A stretch of DNA of 64,000 nt from Nocardioides alkalitolerans (GTDB lineage: Bacteria; Actinomycetota; Actinomycetes; Propionibacteriales; Nocardioidaceae), in NCBI GenBank assembly GCA_038184435.1, contig CP116227.1, positions 3,563,501 through 3,627,500 of the forward strand, given 5' to 3'. Below the pieces are notes generated by a model. It had not been told where the DNA came from. It was given only the letters and a program-made list of their open reading frames with translations, and made no database searches. The first letter of the stretch is position 1. Each line of letters opens with the position of its first letter. Positions 50,179-57,454 of this stretch are shown here, in pieces. Both the position numbers and the translations under genes were made by a program.

Positions 50179-50300
50179 GCGTCGAGTTGGGGTGTTCGGC
50201 TTGGCAGCTGCGTCGAGTTGGGATCTTCGGCTCGTACGTACGCCGCCGCCGAACAACCCGACTCGACGCGTACGCCGCGCCGAACACCCCAGCTCGACGC
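50179..50300. repeat. Double inverted repeat after pcp
   Basis: A 22-nt unit starting GCGTCGAGTTGGG occurs twice (50179-50200, 50210-50231) and its reverse complement twice (50248-50269, 50279-50300), in the order A1-A2-A2'-A1'. The outer pair matches in 21 of 22 positions. The centre has TACGTACG. It starts 5 nt after the pcp stop and ends about 70 nt before the M15 gene. It could fold as a long two-tier stem. Terminator or repetitive element. Confidence 0.75.
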
Positions 50301-50370
50301 GAGAGCCCACCGAGACCACGTGTGACGTGCGCTACCGGGCGGTACGCTTCGCGGTCGGAGGGGAGGGCCG

Positions 50371-51591
50371 ATGCAGAGGACGCGACGCGCCGCGGCGGCA
50401 GCCGCGATGGCGGTCGCCGTCGTGCTCGCCGGATGCACGGCCGAGCCCGTCGAGGACGAGGTCGAGGGTGCCGCGGCGGACACCACGACGGAGCCCGCCG
50501 CCCCCGCGCAGGGAGGCGTCGCGGCCGACGACCCGCGGATCGAGCAGATGGCCGAGCACGCGATGGACGCGCCCGGCGAGCTGACCGAGCCGCTCCTGGG
50601 TGCCGACATGCTGGTGTCCTCCACCGACGAGCTCGACGACGAGACGATCGCGGCCATCCGGGACCTCCCGGGCGTCGAGGCCGCGGAGCCCATCGGGCTC
50701 GCCCAGATCCCCGTCCAGGACCAGGTGCTGACGGTCGCGGCGGTCGACCCCGCGACGTACCGGCGCTTCACCCCCGCCGAGAGCGCCCAGCTGCTCGACG
50801 TCTGGACCCGCGTCGCGGCCGGCGAGATCGCCGTGCCCAGCGACGTCGGGGAGACGCTGCGCGACGACGAGGGCTACCTCCGCCTCGGCAACGAGGACGG
50901 GGCGCCCGACCTGCACGTCGGTGCGCTGGCCCCGCAGGTCACCCGGGTGCAGGGCGTCGTCAACAAGAGCTGGGGCGAGTCGCTCGGCATCCCAGGCGAC
51001 AACGCGCTCCTCATCGCGACGGGCTCAGCGTCCCCGCAGGAGGTGCGCCCGGCGCTCCAGGAGCTCGCCGGCGACGGCGCTTCGGTGCAGGTGCTCGGCC
51101 CCGACCTTGACATCTCGGTGCAGCAGACGGCCGTGCTCACCGGCGGCTCGGTGGCCGCGGCGGTCGGCACGTTCAACTACCAGGTGCTCTCGGGCGGCCG
51201 CATCGCGCCCGACCCGGCGTGGGTCTCCGAGAACATCCGCACCCAGCAGGTGCCGATCCTCGGCACCGTCACCTGCCACAAGGTGATGCTCCCGCAGCTG
51301 GAGGCAGCGCTGCGCGAGATCGTGGAGCGGGGGCTCGCGGACAAGATCAACCCGGGCGAGTACGGCGGGTGCTACTACCCCCGCTTCATCGCCAACACGA
51401 CGCAGCCCTCGCTGCACTCGTTCGGCATCGCGCTCGACCTCAACGTGCCCGGCAACGGCCGCGGCACGGTCGGCGAGATCGACCGGTCGGTGGTGCAGAT
51501 CTTCAAGAAGTGGGGCTTCGCGTGGGGCGGTGACTGGGGCTGGACCGACCCCATGCACTTCGAGATGTCCCAGCTCGTCGAGGCGCGCTGA
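50371..51591 (+). CDS. M15-family D-Ala-D-Ala carboxypeptidase-like lipoprotein
   Basis: 406 aa. A lipobox VLAGC (Cys22) marks a lipoprotein. Residues 30-250 are an acidic extracellular region with a VxG-type repeat-like fold of unknown role. The C-terminal domain has the zinc set of M15 peptidases: His349 and Asp356 in SLHSFGIALD, and His396 in DPMHFEM. VanY-type enzymes trim the terminal D-Ala of peptidoglycan stems. It is a single gene with its own upstream region after the double inverted repeat. Confidence 0.87.
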   Translation: MQRTRRAAAAAAMAVAVVLAGCTAEPVEDEVEGAAADTTTEPAAPAQGGVAADDPRIEQMAEHAMDAPGELTEPLLGADMLVSSTDELDDETIAAIRDLPGVEAAEPIGLAQIPVQDQVLTVAAVDPATYRRFTPAESAQLLDVWTRVAAGEIAVPSDVGETLRDDEGYLRLGNEDGAPDLHVGALAPQVTRVQGVVNKSWGESLGIPGDNALLIATGSASPQEVRPALQELAGDGASVQVLGPDLDISVQQTAVLTGGSVAAAVGTFNYQVLSGGRIAPDPAWVSENIRTQQVPILGTVTCHKVMLPQLEAALREIVERGLADKINPGEYGGCYYPRFIANTTQPSLHSFGIALDLNVPGNGRGTVGEIDRSVVQIFKKWGFAWGGDWGWTDPMHFEMSQLVEAR

Positions 51592-51624
51592 CCGCCCCTC
51601 TCCCCACCCCGAGCGTTCGCTCGG

Positions 51625-51630
51625 TAGCGT
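51625..51630 (+). promoter_or_regulatory. -10-like box TAGCGT for a leaderless quinone oxidoreductase gene
   Basis: TAGCGT ends 6 nt before ATG 51637 with no ribosome site between. It fits a leaderless transcript. Confidence 0.5.
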
Positions 51631-51636
51631 GCCCCC

Positions 51637-52608
51637 ATGCGCGCTGCCACCGTGACCTCGCTGACCGGACCCGACGACGTACGGGTGGGTGAGCTCCCCG
51701 ACCCGCAGCCCGGCCCGGGCGACGTGCTCATCGAGGTGCACGCCGCGGGCATCTCGTTCCCCGACCTGCTCCTGAGCCGGGGGCAGTACCAGCTGCGGCC
51801 CGAGCTGCCCTTCGCCCTCGGCACCGACGTCGCCGGCACCGTGGTGAGCGCCCCCGAGGGCTCCGGCCTCAAGCCGGGCCAGCGCGTCGTCGCGGCCGCC
51901 GGCTCGGGCTCCGCGGCCGAGCTGTTCGTCGCCCCCGCGGCGATGGTGCTGCCCCTGCCCGACGAGGTGGGGTACGACGCGGGCGCCGCCCTCGTCATGA
52001 ACTACCTGACCGCGCACTTCGCCCTCCTGCGTCGCGGCGGCATGCAGGCCGGCGACACGGTGCTGGTGCACGGTGCGTCGGGCGGCGTCGGCACGGCGAG
52101 CATCCAGGTCGCGAAGGCCTGGGGCGCGCGGCCGATCGCCGTCGTCTCGACCGAGGCGAAGGCGGAGGTCGCGCGCGCGGCCGGCGCCGAGGACGTCGTC
52201 CTGCTCGACGGCTTCAAGGACGCGGTGAAGGAGCTGACGGACGGCCGCGGGGTCGACCTGGTCGTCGACGTGGTGGGCGGCGACGTCTTCCTCGACTCCG
52301 TGCGCTCGCTGGCCCCCGAGGGGCGCCTGCTCGTCATCGGCTTCGCGGCCGGTCAGGGCATCCCGGAGGTCAAGGTCAACCGTCTGCTGCTCACCAACAC
52401 CGACGTGCGCGGCGTCGGCTGGGGCGAGCACATCCGCCGCAACCCCGGCTACCTCGCCGAGCAGTGGGCCGAGCTGCTGCCCCACCTGCGCAGCGGCGTC
52501 ATCGACCCGCCGATCGGCGCGACGTACCCGCTCGAGGAGACCGCCCAGGCCCTCCGCGACCTCGACGAGCGCCGCGCGACGGGCAAGCTCGTGGTGCACG
52601 TCCGCTGA
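51637..52608 (+). CDS. NADPH:quinone oxidoreductase family protein (zinc-free MDR)
   Basis: 323 aa medium-chain reductase. The GroES-like N-terminal half (GPGDVLIEVHAAGISFPDLLLSRGQY) lacks the zinc cysteines, as in QOR. The Rossmann part has the NADPH site VLVHGASGGVGTASIQVAK (about 141-159). LVIGFAAGQGIPEVKVNRLLL and the C-terminal GKLVVHV are typical. It reduces quinones or enoyl substrates. A strong 12-bp hairpin terminator follows the stop. Confidence 0.92.
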   Translation: MRAATVTSLTGPDDVRVGELPDPQPGPGDVLIEVHAAGISFPDLLLSRGQYQLRPELPFALGTDVAGTVVSAPEGSGLKPGQRVVAAAGSGSAAELFVAPAAMVLPLPDEVGYDAGAALVMNYLTAHFALLRRGGMQAGDTVLVHGASGGVGTASIQVAKAWGARPIAVVSTEAKAEVARAAGAEDVVLLDGFKDAVKELTDGRGVDLVVDVVGGDVFLDSVRSLAPEGRLLVIGFAAGQGIPEVKVNRLLLTNTDVRGVGWGEHIRRNPGYLAEQWAELLPHLRSGVIDPPIGATYPLEETAQALRDLDERRATGKLVVHVR

Positions 52609-52617
52609 GGCGACCTC

Positions 52618-52654
52618 CCCCACGACCCGCGCCACACCTGCCCGGGTCGTGGGG
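52618..52654 (+). terminator. 12-bp hairpin after the quinone oxidoreductase gene
   Basis: CCCCACGACCCG (52618-52629) and its exact complement (52643-52654) flank a 13-nt loop. It begins 10 nt after the stop. No U-tract. Confidence 0.7.
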
Positions 52655-52676
52655 GCGCTCGCGCCCAGCACCGTCC

Positions 52677-52682
52677 TAGGGT
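52677..52682 (+). promoter_or_regulatory. -10-like box TAGGGT before the M13 peptidase gene
   Basis: TAGGGT ends 7 nt before GTG 52690. That spacing, seen at several other genes here, argues for 52690 as a leaderless start. Confidence 0.45.
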
Positions 52683-52689
52683 GATCCCC

Positions 52690-54678
52690 GTGACGATGCT
52701 CGATGCTGCCCGCGAGGGCATGGACCTGTCCGTGCGCCCGACCGATGACCTGTTCGGTCACGTCAACGGCCAGTGGCTGGCGACGGCCGCGATCCCCGAC
52801 GACCGCTCGAGCTGGGGACCGTTCGTGGCCCTCGCCGACGCGGCGGAGGAGCAGGTGCGCGCGATCGTGGAGGCCCACGCCGCCTCCGACCCCTCGACCC
52901 TGGAGGGCGACGAGGCGCGGATCAGCGCGCTCTACCGCTCGTTCATGGACACCGAGGCGATCGCCGCCAAGGGCCTCGCCCCGGTCGAGCCCTACCTCCA
53001 CGCCGTCGCGGGCCTGCGGGACCTCCGCGAGCTGGCGGCGCTGGTCGGCGAGCTCGAGCGCGTCGGCGGCACGGGCTTCTTCGGGTCCTACGTCAACACC
53101 GACGCCGGCAACTCCGAGCGCTACCTCTTCCACGTCTACCAGGGCGGCCTCGGTCTGCCCGACGAGTCGTACTACCGCGAGGAGCGCTTCGCGGAGACCG
53201 TGGAGAAGTACGTCGCGTACCTGACCCGGCTGTTCACGATCATCGGCCACGAGGACCCGGCGGAGGCGGCCGAGACGGTCCTCGCCCTCGACCGGCGCCT
53301 CGCGCACGGCCACTGGGAGCGGGCGGCGACCCGCGACATCCAGAAGACCTACAACCTGCTGACCCTCGCCGACCTCGTCGAGCTCTGCCCGGACTTCGAC
53401 TGGGAGGTCTACGCGCGCAACCTCTCGGGCGCCTCCGCAGGCGCCGAGGACCTGCTCGCCGAGGTCGTCGTCAAGCAGCCGTCCTACCTGGAGCACCTCG
53501 CGGGCGTGCTCCGCGCCGTACCGATCGAGAGCTGGCGGCTGTGGCTGACGGCGCGGGTGCTGCGGGCGTTCGCGGCGTACCTCACCGACGACCTCGCCGA
53601 GACCAACTTCGACTTCTACGGCCGCACCCTGTCGGGCACGCCGGAGCTGCGGGCGCGCTGGAAGCGCGGCATCTCGTTCGTCGAGGGCGCGGTGGGGGAG
53701 GCGGTCGGCCGGGAGTACGTCGCGCGCCACTTCCCGCCCGTCGCGAAGGAGATGATGGACGACCTGGTGGCGAACCTGGTCGAGGCCTACCGCCGCTCCA
53801 TCCGCACGCTCGACTGGATGACGGACGAGACCAAGGAGCGGGCGCTCGAGAAGCTCGGCCAGTTCGTGCCGAAGATCGGCTACCCGAAGGCGTGGCGCGA
53901 CTACTCGGCGCTCGTCGTCGTGGCCGACGACCTCGTCGACAACGTGGCCGCCGTCGCCGCCTTCGAGACCGACCGCCAGCTCGCCAAGATCGGGGCGCCG
54001 GTCGACCGCGACGAGTGGCTGATGCTGCCCCAGACGGTCAACGCCTACTACAACCCGGGCACCAACGAGATCTGCTTCCCGGCCGCGATCCTGCAGCCGC
54101 CGTTCTTCTCGCCCGACGCCGACCCCGCGGAGAACTACGGCGGGATCGGTGCGGTCATCGGCCACGAGATCGGCCACGGCTTCGACGACCAGGGCTCGCA
54201 GTACGACGGCCTCGGCAACCTCCGCGACTGGTGGACCCAGGCCGACCGCGAGGCCTTCGACGCGAAGAGCCAGGCGCTCGTGGCGCAGTACGACGCGTTC
54301 AGCCCCCGCAACCTGCCCGACGAGCACGTCAACGGCTCGCTGACCGTCGGCGAGAACATCGGCGACCTCGGCGGCCTGACGATCGGGCACAAGGCGTACC
54401 TGATCTCGCTGGGCCTCGACCCCGAGGGCGGTCCGACGACGGAGGTCGGCGCCGACGGGCTCACCGGGTCGCAGCGGCTCTTCCTGTCGTGGAGCCACGT
54501 GTGGCGCACGAAGCGGCGGATCGAGCAGGAGCGGCAGTACCTGACGATCGACCCGCACTCGCCGCCGGAGTTCCGCGCCAACATCGTGCGGAACCTCAGC
54601 GAGTTCCACGCCGCGTTCGGCACGCAGCCGGGCGACGGCCTGTGGCTCGACGAGGAGCAGCGCGTCCGGATCTGGTGA
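52690..54678 (+). CDS. M13 family zinc metallopeptidase (neprilysin-like)
   Basis: 662 aa from GTG 52690; alternatives are GTG 52681, which overlaps the -10 box, and ATG 52696. Zinc site HEIGH (His492-His496), third ligand Glu555 in ENIGDLGG, the substrate-binding NAYYNP motif at about 452, and a C-terminal W. No signal peptide is visible, so it is cytoplasmic, like the actinobacterial PepO/Zmp1 group, or exported by a non-classical route. It cleaves oligopeptides before hydrophobic residues. A convergent alpha/beta hydrolase gene follows after 3 nt. Confidence 0.93.
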   Translation: MTMLDAAREGMDLSVRPTDDLFGHVNGQWLATAAIPDDRSSWGPFVALADAAEEQVRAIVEAHAASDPSTLEGDEARISALYRSFMDTEAIAAKGLAPVEPYLHAVAGLRDLRELAALVGELERVGGTGFFGSYVNTDAGNSERYLFHVYQGGLGLPDESYYREERFAETVEKYVAYLTRLFTIIGHEDPAEAAETVLALDRRLAHGHWERAATRDIQKTYNLLTLADLVELCPDFDWEVYARNLSGASAGAEDLLAEVVVKQPSYLEHLAGVLRAVPIESWRLWLTARVLRAFAAYLTDDLAETNFDFYGRTLSGTPELRARWKRGISFVEGAVGEAVGREYVARHFPPVAKEMMDDLVANLVEAYRRSIRTLDWMTDETKERALEKLGQFVPKIGYPKAWRDYSALVVVADDLVDNVAAVAAFETDRQLAKIGAPVDRDEWLMLPQTVNAYYNPGTNEICFPAAILQPPFFSPDADPAENYGGIGAVIGHEIGHGFDDQGSQYDGLGNLRDWWTQADREAFDAKSQALVAQYDAFSPRNLPDEHVNGSLTVGENIGDLGGLTIGHKAYLISLGLDPEGGPTTEVGADGLTGSQRLFLSWSHVWRTKRRIEQERQYLTIDPHSPPEFRANIVRNLSEFHAAFGTQPGDGLWLDEEQRVRIW

Positions 54679-54681
54679 GGC

Positions 54682-55563
54682 TCAGGCCGCGTCGGGCCGG
54701 CCGCTCGTCGCCTCGCGGATGATCTCCGCGGTGCGCGCCATCGTCGCTTCCGCCCGCACCGGGTCCTCCGTCAGGAAGTAGTGGTCGACGCCGGGCGTGA
54801 CGTCGTGCCACACCAGGAGCCCGAGGTCGGCCAGGCGCGCGGCGTACCGGTCGCCCTCGGCGCGCAGCGTGTCCCGCTCGGCGGTGAGCACGACGGCGGG
54901 CGGCACGCCGGTGAGGTCGACGGCGCGCAGCGGCGAGGCGTACGGCTCGGTCCGGCGCTCGGCGTCGGGGAAGTAGGCGCGGCGCACGAACGCCCGCAGC
55001 TCCGGCGAGATCATGCCGCCGCGGGGCGGGTCGGCCGCGATGTCGAGGGCCGGCACGCCGAGCACCTGCAGCACGGGCGAGAACGAGCCGGTGTCGCGCG
55101 CCTGGAGGCAGACCGACGCGGCCAGCCCGCCGCCGGAGCTGAACCCGCCGACCGCCACGCGGGCCGGGTCCACGCCGAGCTGCGCGGCGCCCGCGCCCGC
55201 CACCCAGGCGGCCACGTCGTGGCACTGCTCCTGGGCGACCGGGTACGTCGCGCGCGGGGCCACGTCGAAGTCGACGGCCACCACGACGACGCCGGCGGTG
55301 GCCGCGACGTACCGGCACCACCAGTCGTCCATGCGCACGTGACGCATGAGGAACGCGCCGCCGTGGAGGTGGACGAGGGCCCCGCCGGTGGCGCCGGGCG
55401 GGGTGTGGACGAGCACCGGGACGCGGCCGTGCCGTGTCGGGACCCGCAGCCGCCGGGGTCGCGGCAGGTCGGAGCCGGCGAAGCGGAGGCGGGTGCCGTA
55501 GCGCACCGTCAGCGGCGCGAGCAGCTGCCCGGCGCGGAGGCGGAGGTGGTCGGAGGGGCGCAC
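54682..55563 (-). CDS. Alpha/beta hydrolase, HSL-type esterase
   Basis: 293 aa. The oxyanion-hole motif HGGAF is at 67-71, the nucleophile Ser142 is in GFSSGGG, the acid is in VVLTAERDTLRAEGD, and the His is in TPGVDHYF. It matches the hormone-sensitive lipase group (alpha/beta hydrolase fold-3). It hydrolyses short-chain esters. Single gene on the minus strand, 64 nt downstream of the secreted repeat protein gene. Confidence 0.9.
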   Translation of the reverse strand: MRPSDHLRLRAGQLLAPLTVRYGTRLRFAGSDLPRPRRLRVPTRHGRVPVLVHTPPGATGGALVHLHGGAFLMRHVRMDDWWCRYVAATAGVVVVAVDFDVAPRATYPVAQEQCHDVAAWVAGAGAAQLGVDPARVAVGGFSSGGGLAASVCLQARDTGSFSPVLQVLGVPALDIAADPPRGGMISPELRAFVRRAYFPDAERRTEPYASPLRAVDLTGVPPAVVLTAERDTLRAEGDRYAARLADLGLLVWHDVTPGVDHYFLTEDPVRAEATMARTAEIIREATSGRPDAA

Positions 55564-55627
55564 GTCCGGAGGTTCGGCGCGGACCGGGCCACGGATGGCC
55601 CGACCCGCGCCGGGGGAGCGGAGTCGG

Positions 55628-56179
55628 TCAGTACGACGCCGTGGCGCAGGTCAGCTGCAGCACGGCCTCGTCGGCGGCGCCGCTGCTGTTCTCGGGGTAC
55701 GCCGAGGCGAAGGTCCCGTCCGAGCCGATGAGGATCTGGATGGCCTCGTTGCTGACGTTCCAGTACGCCGACGCGTTGAGCACCAGCTTGCCGTCGGGGC
55801 AGTCGAGCGACAGCACGTCGTCCTCGCCGGTCTCGAGGCTGGAGCTCGCCGAGAGCACCTCGTACCCGTTGATCCGCAGCAGCGGCTTGAGCGCGCTGGC
55901 GCTGAGGTCGGAGACGTAGATGCTGCCGTTCTTCACGTCGACGCCGGAGAGCGTCGCGTCGGCGACGTCGGCACCGGTGAGGCTGCCGTTCTTGACGTCC
56001 TTCGTCGTCACGGTCTCGTCGGCGATCTGCGCGCCGGTGATCATGGTGGCGGCGACGGCACCGCTGGACGCGGCGACGACGAGGGCGGCGGCGCCGACGG
56101 CGAGGCCGGGGAGGCTCGCACGGCTGGGCACGAGGCGGGTGAGGCGTCCGAGACGCGGCGTACGGGGCTGGTCGGTCAT
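55628..56179 (-). CDS. Secreted protein with ITGxxIxDxTVxxxDVKNGS repeats
   Basis: 183 aa from ATG 56179; an upstream in-frame start (56260) would add a basic extension, so the later one is preferred. Residues 1-43 hold a basic start and a hydrophobic helix (signal or anchor). From 44 to about 90 there are three or four imperfect repeats with the pattern V/I-x-x-x-D-V-K-N-G-S-L/I, a type common in secreted actinobacterial proteins and probably a small beta-solenoid. The C-terminal 90 residues contain two Cys (in LDCPDG and LTCATASY). Function is unknown. Confidence 0.72.
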   Translation of the reverse strand: MTDQPRTPRLGRLTRLVPSRASLPGLAVGAAALVVAASSGAVAATMITGAQIADETVTTKDVKNGSLTGADVADATLSGVDVKNGSIYVSDLSASALKPLLRINGYEVLSASSSLETGEDDVLSLDCPDGKLVLNASAYWNVSNEAIQILIGSDGTFASAYPENSSGAADEAVLQLTCATASY

Positions 56180-56339
56180 GCGGCGGAAGGTACGCCGCGC
56201 GACCGGTGGGGCACAGGCCTCGCGAATGCGGTCCAGACCGCAGACCTGAACAGTGGTCACCTCAGGTTTGTTGAGATTTTGGCGGTGCGTGGCACGGTGG
56301 GGTCAACGGGACATCCCGACCGACCCAGGAGGAACCCCC

Positions 56340-56891
56340 ATGTCCGTGAAGTACACCGTGCCCGGCCTGACGACCGACCAGGTCACCGAGATCATCACGG
56401 CGCTGCAGCAGCGCCTGTCGGCCTACAACGACCTGCACCTGACGCTCAAGCACGTGCACTGGAACGTCGTCGGCCCGCACTTCATCGCCGTCCACGAGAT
56501 GATCGACCCGCAGGTCGAGCTCGTCCGCGGGTACGCCGACGAGGTCGCCGAGCGCATCGCCACGCTGGGCGGTTCGCCGCAGGGCACGCCCGGCGCCGTC
56601 ATCAACGACCGCACGTGGGACGACTACTCGGTCGGCCGCGACACGGCCATCGCCCACCTCGGTGCTCTCGACCTCGTCTACAACGGCGTGATCGAGGACA
56701 ACCGCAAGGCCATCGAGCTGACCGGCGACCTCGACCCGATCACCGAGGACATGCTCATCGGCGAGACCGCCGAGCTCGAGAAGTTCCAGTGGTTCGTGCG
56801 GGCGCACCTCGAGGACATCGGCGGCCGCCTGTCCACGTCCGGCGCCGGCTCGGAGTCCGCGGCCACCGACGCGGCGCGCGTCGAGGGCTGA
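56340..56891 (+). CDS. dps: Dps family DNA-binding/ferritin-like protein
   Basis: 183 aa from ATG 56340 behind AGGAGGAA. The inter-subunit ferroxidase residues fit Dps: His40 in HVHWNVVG, His52 in VHEMID, Asp67 and Glu71 in GYADEVAERIA. It forms dodecamers that oxidise and store iron with H2O2 and protect DNA. The C-terminal 15 residues are a flexible Ser/Ala tail. A SRPBCC gene follows after 6 nt. Confidence 0.93.
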   Translation: MSVKYTVPGLTTDQVTEIITALQQRLSAYNDLHLTLKHVHWNVVGPHFIAVHEMIDPQVELVRGYADEVAERIATLGGSPQGTPGAVINDRTWDDYSVGRDTAIAHLGALDLVYNGVIEDNRKAIELTGDLDPITEDMLIGETAELEKFQWFVRAHLEDIGGRLSTSGAGSESAATDAARVEG

Positions 56892-56897
56892 TCGCCG

Positions 56898-57329
56898 ATG
56901 CAGATCACCCGCACGTTCGTCGTCGAGGCCGAGCTCCCGGCGATCCGGGACTATCTCGCCGACTTCTCCCACGCGACCGAGTGGGACCCCGGCACGGAGC
57001 GCTGCGAGCGACGCGACGCGGGCGAGGTGCGGGTGGGGTCGACCTGGGACAACACGTCGAAGCTGGCGGGGATCTCCACCGAGCTCGTGTACGAGCTGGT
57101 GGAGCTCACGCCGACGTCGGTGGTGCTCCGCGGTGAGAACGACACCGCCACCGCGGAGGACCACCTGACGTTCGCCGAGGCCGGCCCCGGGCGGACGCAG
57201 GTGACCTACCAGGCGACGATCACGTTCAACGGCATCGCGAAGCTGGCCGACCCGGCAGCCAAGCTGCTGTTCACGAAGGTCGCCGGCGAGGTCGTCGAGA
57301 ACATCACCAACGTCGCCCGGACCCTCTGA
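56898..57329 (+). CDS. SRPBCC family protein
   Basis: 143 aa, polyketide cyclase/dehydrase-type START fold: TFVVEAELPAIRDYLADFSHATEWDPG at the N-terminus, then strands and the final KLADPAAKLLFTKVAGEVVENI helix. It is probably co-transcribed with dps (6-nt gap). It binds hydrophobic ligands; function is unknown. It is followed by the second tripartite palindrome. Confidence 0.78.
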   Translation: MQITRTFVVEAELPAIRDYLADFSHATEWDPGTERCERRDAGEVRVGSTWDNTSKLAGISTELVYELVELTPTSVVLRGENDTATAEDHLTFAEAGPGRTQVTYQATITFNGIAKLADPAAKLLFTKVAGEVVENITNVARTL

Positions 57330-57340
57330 GGGGGCTGATA

Positions 57341-57430
57341 GCGGTCGGTTCCCCGGCTAGCCGGGGAACCGACCGCTTTGACCATCAAATTTGATGGTCA
57401 AAGTGGATAGTTCCCCGGCTAGCCGGGGAA
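57341..57430. repeat. Tripartite palindrome element, copy 2
   Basis: Left palindrome 36 bp at 57341-57376 (core CCCCGGCTAGCCGGGG, flanks GCGGTCGGTT/AACCGACCGC); central 26 bp at 57377-57402 with GACCATCAAATTTGATGGTC; right 20 bp at 57411-57430 with the same core as the left. Centres are 31 bp apart on each side, as in copy 1 at 38301-38394. It lies between the convergent SRPBCC and CopD-CtaG genes. Confidence 0.87.
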
Positions 57431-57454
57431 ATGACCACCCCGCTGCCACCGCCC

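Noticed and set aside
51025..54609. 1194-codon minus-strand frame across M15, quinone oxidoreductase and M13 genes
   Set aside because: Composition is that of a reverse-frame shadow; the plus-strand genes have complete catalytic motifs.
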